A stretch of DNA of 64,000 nt from Serripes groenlandicus (Eukaryota > Mollusca > Bivalvia > Cardiida > Cardiidae): NCBI GenBank assembly GCA_031761405.1, contig JASEVX010000011.1, positions 36,447,955-36,511,954 on the forward strand, given 5' to 3'. Shown here one piece after another: positions 48,501 through 57,500 of the stretch. Below the pieces are notes generated by a model. That model had not been told where the DNA came from. It saw nothing but the letters and a program-made list of their open reading frames with translations, and searched no databases. The number at the start of each line of letters is the position of its first letter. The first letter of the stretch is position 1. The translations under genes and the position numbers were made by a program.

Positions 48501-51500
48501 AGGATGCCAAAGTAAGTTTAACCCGTCCACTGATTATACCTTTACCCACATACAACAGATCTGCAGCAGACGACTTCGAAAATATCTCAGATTCAATGTT
48601 GAAAATCTTTATAATTGAAGGTTTAATTATTGGATATAGGTGAAATTATGGTTGTAAATGGAGAAATTGAAATTATGAGCAGTTTTAGCTTGTCTGTTTT
48701 TCGAAGAAGAAAAATCTGGGTATTGTGAAACCCTTGGCATCGTGTCAGTTTCTGTGTCTGCGTCGTCACAAAATTTTAACCTTACCTCATAATTCAAAAA
48801 CCGATCAACATTTTCAAATGAAACTTGGTACACATGTTTCTAGTAACAATAGACATGTCTTTACCAAGGCTCATAACTCTGGCTTCAATAATTATTCAGT
48901 AATACCCCTTTTTCAAATTGGAAAAAAAGCAGATGAGTGTTGGTGTTCGTTTGCGGCACTCTTGTTTGACTTAGAAATTCTGGTTAAGGTTTTGTGTGCA
49001 ACTATTTTAAGAGTCCATATCTCAGTAACTACTCTATGCACTGCATTGAACATTTATACAGCCATACAGCCCTTCCCAACCATCACACCTATGTCAATGA
49101 TCAAGTTAGATATCTATCCAGCATACAATGCAAATTATTGTGCTTTATTATTTGACTTAGAAATTCTGGTCAAAGTTTTGCATGCAACTACATTTGAGTC
49201 CATATCTCAGTAACTAATAAGTAGTGAAAAAGTCAAGTGTGCTGTCTTATGGACAGCTCTTGTTTTCCTGTAACGATGCTAATTTTCTTTTACTTTCCCC
49301 TGCAGGAGAAGTCCAGAAGAAACCAGTTTATCCTTCCAGTTTTCATCTTGTAACAAACCCCAAACGAATGGAGGTAAGGAACTATAACCACTTATATATA
49401 CTGGCTTTTAGTTACTGCTGGTTCATCTACTTTGTTAGCTCATCTGATCACACAAAGTGCTCATAGTGAGTTATTGTGATCGCCTTTTTGTTCCTTGTTC
49501 GTGGTTTGTCTGCCGTAAACAATTTGCTTTTTTTACACTCTAGAAGACGCTGTTTTCATCCAATCTTTAGGAAACAATTTCATTTGTTTTTTATCTTGAT
49601 GATATCTAGCATGAGTTCTAATATGTGTCAAGTCATACAAGGATAAATTTTTATAAAGTCAATGTTATAAAACTCCGAAAGCCACATGTTTTGGCTAAGT
49701 TTAAATAAAGGTCACGTTGAGTTAAAAACTAGCTCATTGGACAATGTGTAATAAAACGCATGGGGACAGTCTAGAGGCTGCATCATTGCCTTTAGCATGT
49801 TGAAACTTTCTTAGAATGTTTGTCTTGATCATATCCAGACCACGGTCAAAAATAATGTCACTAGGCCAAATTTAAGACAAATGTTGTCTATACACTAGAG
49901 GTTGCATATTTGTCTTAACCCTTTCCCTCATATAGACGCTTTCTGACGCCTCTGCAGCAGACAGCGTTTTGAAAACATAGTGACAAAAGAAGAAATTGCA
50001 CAAAACGTGCAATTTCTTCTTTTGCAACAATGTTTTCCACTTTTAGTCATAGGTTATCCATTCAATTATAGAGATTTTCTCTTTTTTGACAAAATATGTT
50101 CAAAGTCGTCAGGGTTATGCCAGGACAAAGACTAAGGCCAATTTCAAGGAAACTGGTCACTCTAGAGGCTGCATTATTGCATGTTGAGAATTTTTGTCTT
50201 GATGTCATCTTCATGAAGTTCAGAATAATATCATATTGAGTAAATAACTAGGTCACTAGAAGCCTCATGTTTAACTCATTCATCAAATTATTTCTATAAG
50301 AATAATTCATGAGCACTTTATCATTTAGAGCCATTGTACTCACGTGAGCTTTACAGGGTCACAATGACCATCTTATTTAAATCATTTATTTTGAGGTTAT
50401 TTAAATTGTGTAATCTTTACCTAATACTCTTTACAATTTATTTAACCCTTTACCTAATATAGACCCTTTATGACTCCTTTGCAACAGATGACTTTTGAAA
50501 ACATTGTGACAAATGAAGAAATTACTCAAAACGAGCAATTTCTACTTTTGCCACAATGTTTGCAACTTTGTTCTGTGCATGATTATACCTACATTTATGG
50601 AGATTTTCTGTGTTTTTGTGTTAATAATTTCAAAGCCATCTGCTGCAGAATTTCTGTATGTGGGAAAGGTTTAATTAAGTCAACTGCCTCATATATATTT
50701 AGATATTTATCTGAAAGAAAAGTTTCTGAAATGAGCATTTTCTCCTTCGATTTTATGTAGTTTCGTTTTCATATCTTCCATTTTAAAGTTAAAAGCTTTG
50801 TGTGCTTTTTCAAAAATTAAGCAGCTGTTCGGAAGCCTGCCTTTTTAAAGCAATTAACATATTTTAAAGCTAAGCTAGTTGAGCTTATTTTGTTTTTAAT
50901 TCCGTTTTATGTTTTTGTCTTTTTGAGTAATGCTGCATCACTAAAAATCATGATACGGGCTGTACTCTGTAGAAACCAACCATAGGGCAATGCAAATGTT
51001 GTGATCAGTCTTATCTGGTTCTCCATTGTTAGGCACTAACACTTTCCCACATACAAGAAATCTGCTGCAGACTTCTTTAGAAATACCTAGGCAAAAAAAA
51101 AAAATGAAATCCGTCCGCTGCATATGCGTCAAGATATGTCTGCAAGTGAAAAAGGGTTTAGTCTCAAAATGTTTCAAAAAACCTTGGAGAACCATTATAC
51201 ATTTGAATAAGATTACATTGATTTGCAGGCAGATCTTAAACCCATATAACCACAATAAACAATTCTGCAGTAGAGTACCTTGAAAATATATATTGGCAAA
51301 AATTTAATTATCTAATAGAGTTGAAAGCATTGTGGAAAAAAGGAGAAATTGCACATAATGAGCAATTTCTCCTTTTGCCACAATATTTTAAAAAGTCCAC
51401 TGCGTCACAATGCCTCTGCAAATGGAAAAGAATTAACCCTTTCCCTCATGTAGATGCTTTCTGCAGCAGACGACTTTGAACATATTTTGTCAAAAAATAG

Positions 51501-54500
51501 AAAATCTCTATAATTAAATGGATAACCTATGACTTAAAGTGGAAAACATTGTGAAAAGAAGGAAAGTAATTTCTTCTTTTGTCACTATGTTTTCAAAAAG
51601 CTGTCTGCTGCAAAGGCGTCAGAAAGCGTCTATAAGAGGGAAAGGGTTAACTTCACTTGCCATAAATACACTAAGGTTGATTTTCATGGAGCGCCCCTTG
51701 TTTTAGCTCAGGGACAGTTCCCTATGTTTTTTACTTTGAATAAATTTTTGATTGACTGTGAACAGTTTGTGATATTTGACATTTCGTTTCATCATATGTT
51801 TATAACATTGCTTTTCATAGCTAAATAAAGATGTGTTCAGGTAACAAATTTTAAACGCAATTTTTTTTTATTATGGTTTTAATTATTTCTTCATATATCT
51901 GCTAGTTTCTGCTGCTTTGTAGCTTTTAAGTTTTGCTGTACAAAGTTGCAGCAGAGCTTAAGTCAATTAAGCTGGTGTTGGTTTTTCCAGATTTAACCCT
52001 TTCCCACATACAAAAAATCTGCAGTAGACAACTTTGGAAACATTTTGGCAATGATATGATTTTTTCTTGTAAAATGAAAGTATCAAAAAAAAGTTGAAAA
52101 TATTTTGGCATAAGGATAAATTTCTCATTTTGCCACAATGTTTGCAAAAGTTGTCTGCTGCAGATGCTTCAAAACGTGTCTGCATGTGATTCCAAATGAT
52201 TGCAAAAAGATGCAAACATTCCATTAGATTAAGCCACCCCACTTGTGCCACCCCACTCCCTTTTATAAGTCCCTTACCAGTTTTACTAGGGGACCCAAAT
52301 TCCGTAAGATTAAACTGCTTACCACCCCTCTCCCTTTTATAAGTCCCTTGCAAGTTTTACTGAGGGACCCAATTTCAGCGCCGAATTGTTTAAAGTAGAC
52401 TCTTCCATGTACACAATCGTGTGTGTCCATTCCTCAATTTATGAAAGTATTGGACTATTTTGGTAACTAAAAGGTAAACAATGCTGATTTCAGGTGAGAC
52501 AGCTGGTTACGAGCTGACTCACCTGAATCTGCATTGTTTGCAAAAACCTCAATATTGCCTGTGGCGCTGAAAGAGATAAGCCGTTGCCACCCCACTCCAT
52601 TTAATAATTCCTTTGCAAGTTTTACTAAAGGACCCCATTTTCGTTAGATTAAAACCATTGTCATTCCCTTTTATAAGTCCCTTACCAGTTTCACTAGAGA
52701 ACCCGAATTCAGGGAGATTAAGCCCTTGCCACCCACTCCCTTTTATAAGTTCCTTACCAGTTTCACTAGAGAACCCAAATTCAGTGAGATTAAGCCCTTG
52801 CAATCCACTCCCTTTTATAAGTCCCTTACCAATTTCACTTTTTCATATTTGCATGAATGTCAAAGGCCAAGACCTTGCAGGGGACTTTGGAATTGCATGC
52901 AATACTTCAGTAACATGTTAATTTTCCAACTGTTGTGATTATCTATGCTGTCTTGCTTCTGTTTTTGGTTTAAATACTTAAAGAAAGCAGTATTGGTGTT
53001 CAAGAACTGTTGCTAGTTTTTATATTAACTACCGTTAATAATTCCCTTGCAAGTATTACTAGAGAACCCCATTTCTGTTAGATTAAAACCTATGCCACCC
53101 AACTCCCTATTATAAGTTCCTTGCAAGTTTAACTAAAGGACCCCATTTCCGTTAGATTGAAACCCTTGCCATCCCTATCCCTTTTATTAGTCCCTTACTA
53201 GTTTCACCTGAGAACCCAAATTCCGTTAAATATAACCCTTGCCACCCCACTCCCTTTTATAAGTCCCTTACCAATTTCACTATTTCATATTTGCATGAAT
53301 GTCAAAAGCCAAGACCTTGTAGAGGACTTTGGAATTGCATGCAATATTTCAGTAACATGTTAATTTTCGAACTGTTGTGATAATCTATGCTGTCTTGCTT
53401 CTGATTTGGGTTTAAATACTTAAAGAAAGGAGTATTGATGTTCAAGAGTTGTTGCTAGTTTTTATTTTTGCATGAAAAGCATGATTTTCCATCATGCAAC
53501 AGGTTTTATTGTGTTGCTTTTTATTTACTTTATGCAGTGTGTGTACTTTTATATATTGAAAATACGTAAATATAATTCTTATCCAACAACAATTTTCAAA
53601 CTTCAAAATTAAACATGTCTGAAAAAGGGAATAGACATTTCTTAACAAGTAAAATAAAGTATGATCTTGAGACTGAATAAAAAACTTATCTGAAAAGAAT
53701 AAACTTTTTCTTATGTCAACCTTTTCTTTTTATGTCACAATGCTTTCAAAGTGTGCAGAGTTGTCAAGAGTGGATTCTTTGCAGGGAAAGTCTTTTGTTA
53801 TCCCTTTGACTGATTTCTTGAAACCTGTAACAGTATAGAGCCAGGCCAGCCATCGCGTCAGCGCCATCTGACCAGGCTTTATACTGTTGGCTACTCAACT
53901 CAACATTTTGATCTTGATATTCCTAGATTTGGGTGAAGACTCAATTTATCCCTTTCCCAAATATGACAAATCTGCAGCAGACGACTTTGAAAACATCTTT
54001 TCAAAAATGTGATAAATCTCCACTAATGACAGTTTAATTATTATATAGAGTTGAAAACATTTGTTCAAAAGTCGTCTGCTGCAGAGGCGTCTGAAAGTGT
54101 CTATATGTGGGAAAAGGTTAAGATAATCTGCATTGAAATGGTTGGGAGATATGATAATTCTAAGCTTTTTCGCTCATCTAAGCACAATTATGAGTACTAT
54201 CAGTGGTTTATTTTTCTATGTCTTCCATTCAGACTTTCCCAAAGACTTCTTCTTTGAAAGTACTGGTCAGATTTCAAAATGAATTCATGTGAACGTGTAT
54301 TGGATGACCTTCAATTAAGATTGTTCAAACTATTAGCCATTTAAATTGACCAAAATACAGGGTTAAGATTTTCCACTATTTGTTTTGTCATAATTATGTG
54401 GGAACAAGTAATCCGTGTTCTAAAGAGGTTTTATTTCCACAGAGGTGATGCTTTGTAAACTGACAATGTATAGCATTTGATTTGATTAAATATGTACGGC

Positions 54501-57500
54501 TAATACTCTGGGTACTAACGTAATAGGGTGGTGTGCAAATGTGGGAGAGGGTTAAATTACACTGGGTACTAAGGTAATAGGGTGGTTTGCAGATGTGGGA
54601 GAGGGTTAAAATATGTGGCTAATACACTGGGTACTAATGTAATAGGGTGGTGTGCAAATGTAGGAGAGGGTTAAAATATGTATGGCTAATACACCGGGTA
54701 CTAATGTAATAGCGTTGTGTGCAAAGGTGGGAGAGGATTAAAATATGTATAGCTTATACACTGGGTTCTAATGTAATAGGGTGGTTTGCAAATGTGGGAG
54801 AGGGTGAAATTACACTGGGTACTAATGTAAAAGGGTGGTGTGGAAATGTGGGAGAGGGTTAAAATATGTATTGCTAATACACTGTGTACTAATGTAATAG
54901 GATGGTGTGCAAATATGGGAGAGGGTTAAAATTTGTATGGCTAATACACTGGGTACTAATGTAATAGGGTGGTGTGCGACTGTGGGAGAGGGTTAAATTA
55001 TGTATGGCTATTTATTTATTTATGTGATTTTACGCCGCTTTCAACATTATTTCAGTTATATCACGGCGACAGTTCACTTATTCATGATCCCTGGGTAAAC
55101 ATTATGTATGGCTAATACACTGGGTACTAATGTAAAAGGGTGGTGTGGGAGAGGGTTAAAATATGTATGGCTTAAACACTGTGTACTAATGTAATAGGGT
55201 GGTGTGCAAATGTGGGAGAGGGTTAAAATATGTATGGCTAATACACTGGGTACTAATGTAATAGGGTGGTGTGCAAATGGTGAAGGATTTGCAGGCTCAA
55301 AATTAACATTTCCCCTCAAAGAAGCATCTTTTAACCCTTTCGCACTTGTTGACGCATTCTGAAGCATCTGCAGCAGACGACTTTTGAAAACATTGTGGTA
55401 AAAGGCTGTATGTGGGGATGGGTTTATTTTCAACCGTTGTATTTTGTTAGGACTTATTTTCCTTATATTGCTAACCTTAATTTGTTAAATATACAGGAAT
55501 GGGATAAAAGGGGAAATTAACCCTCTTCTTAAATATTTTATTCTAGATTTTTTTTTTTTATGTGTTTTGTTTCATCTAGTGCCAGTCCTTTAACCCTTTC
55601 CCACATTCAACAAATCTACAGCAGACAGTTTTGAATACATAAAGATAAGAACTCTATAACTGAAAATATAATTATTGAATGGAGTTGAAAAAAGTCATGG
55701 CTAAAAGAGAAATTGCTCATAATCTCCTTTTGTTGTAATGTTTTCAAAAGTCGTCTGCTACAAATGTGTCAATATTGTTCACGTTATTTCACCATTTTTC
55801 CAATGACTTATATGCTTAAAGTTAATTGGTTAATTGGGTTCAATCATCTTTATCAGCTTTCCCTGGACCCTGCATTGTAATATCTTGCCCCATTAGCAGA
55901 GCTCTGGTAGCTAAGTCGGTAGTGATGCTGGCTGTCAATCCAAGCTTGGCCAACATTCTTTGCGACATTTGACAAAATCAATGCTACAAGCGTCAGTTGT
56001 TTTCCACCAATGGGCTAACTGTCTGTGTGGTAAAGCATCCAGTTGCTTGGAAAGAATGTTGTGTGGAGTACTGGTGTGAGGAGCCGGTTAGGTGAACTGG
56101 CTGCTGTGATATGACTGAAGTATTGTTTTCTCTTTCCCTCATACGACTATTCTGCAGCAGATGACTTTGAACATATTTTGTCAAAGAATAGAAAATCTCT
56201 ATAATTGAATGGATAACCTATGACTAAAAGTGGAAAACATTGTGGCAAATGGAGAAATTGCTCGTTCAATTTCTTCTTTTGTCACTATGTTTTCAAAAAT
56301 CCGTCTGCTGCAGAGGCATCAGAAAGCATCTATATGAGGGAAAGGGTTAAAATGGTGTAAAACCCCAATCATTGAATCAATCAATCAATGAATCTTACCC
56401 GATCAGAATATGGCACTCTGATTATAATTATATTAAGCTAAGTATGTTGCTTGCACTTGTTTTTGGAGTACCCTTTCTTAAAAGCATTTGCAGGGATACT
56501 GAATGCACAACATCCATGGTTGACCAGGGAGGCTTTTATCGCAAAGTTAATTGAATATCTAGTGCTTATATTTAGGGGTCTTTCAAATAGTCATTGTATA
56601 TTGGCAATATACATTTGTAAATAAAAATATATGTTACATAAATAAAGTTAAACCTTTTCCACATACAACAAATCTGCAGCAGGTGACTTTCAAAAGTTGT
56701 CTGCTGCTGGTGCATCAGAATAATTCTGCATGTGGGAAAGGGTTTAACCCATTCCCTCATACGACAATTCTGCAGCAGATGACTTTGAAGATATTTTGTC
56801 AAAAAATAGAAAATCTCTATAATTGAATGGATTACTTATGACTAAAAGTGAAAACATTGTGGCAAAAGAAGAAATTGCTTGTTTTGAGCAATTTTTTTTT
56901 GTCACTATGTTTTCAAAAAGCCGTCTTCTTTCAGAAAGCGTCTATATGAGGGAAAGGGTTAATTGTTTTGTGTCTTGTGTTCATACACACTAAAGCAAGT
57001 AGATATTTGTATAATTTGTGTATTTATTCTAACCAATTTGGACAAGATAAAAACCAACAAAATACAGAAAGTCAATGAGTAGTTATTTTTAACCCTTTTC
57101 CATTTGTAAGCGCATTTTAATGCATCTGCAGTAGAGATTCATTTTTTAATGGAATGGATTTAGATATTATTTAAAAAAAAAAAAGAATCAAGACAGATAT
57201 ATATAGATGTCGATAACATTCATATATGTTAAACTAATTTCCCCGCAAACGACACATTTGAAGCAGAAAACATTGTGGCAAAAAGAGAATCTGCTTTATT
57301 ATGAGCAATATTTCCTTTTGACACTTTGTTTTCAAAAGTCATCTACTGCTGGATGCTTAAGCAGGTGGGAAAGGATTAAAATTTCCCTCATATATAGAGA
57401 AACATTTTGATTCCACTGCAGCAGGCGCCTTGTGAAAACTTTATGGCTAAAGGCGAAAGTGTTTGTATTCAATATTTATGTTTTAATTTATAAAATGTTC

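Noticed and set aside
48725..49213. 162-codon open frame
   Set aside because: It lies entirely inside the E2 dispersed element in an intron; other E2 copies are not open in this frame.
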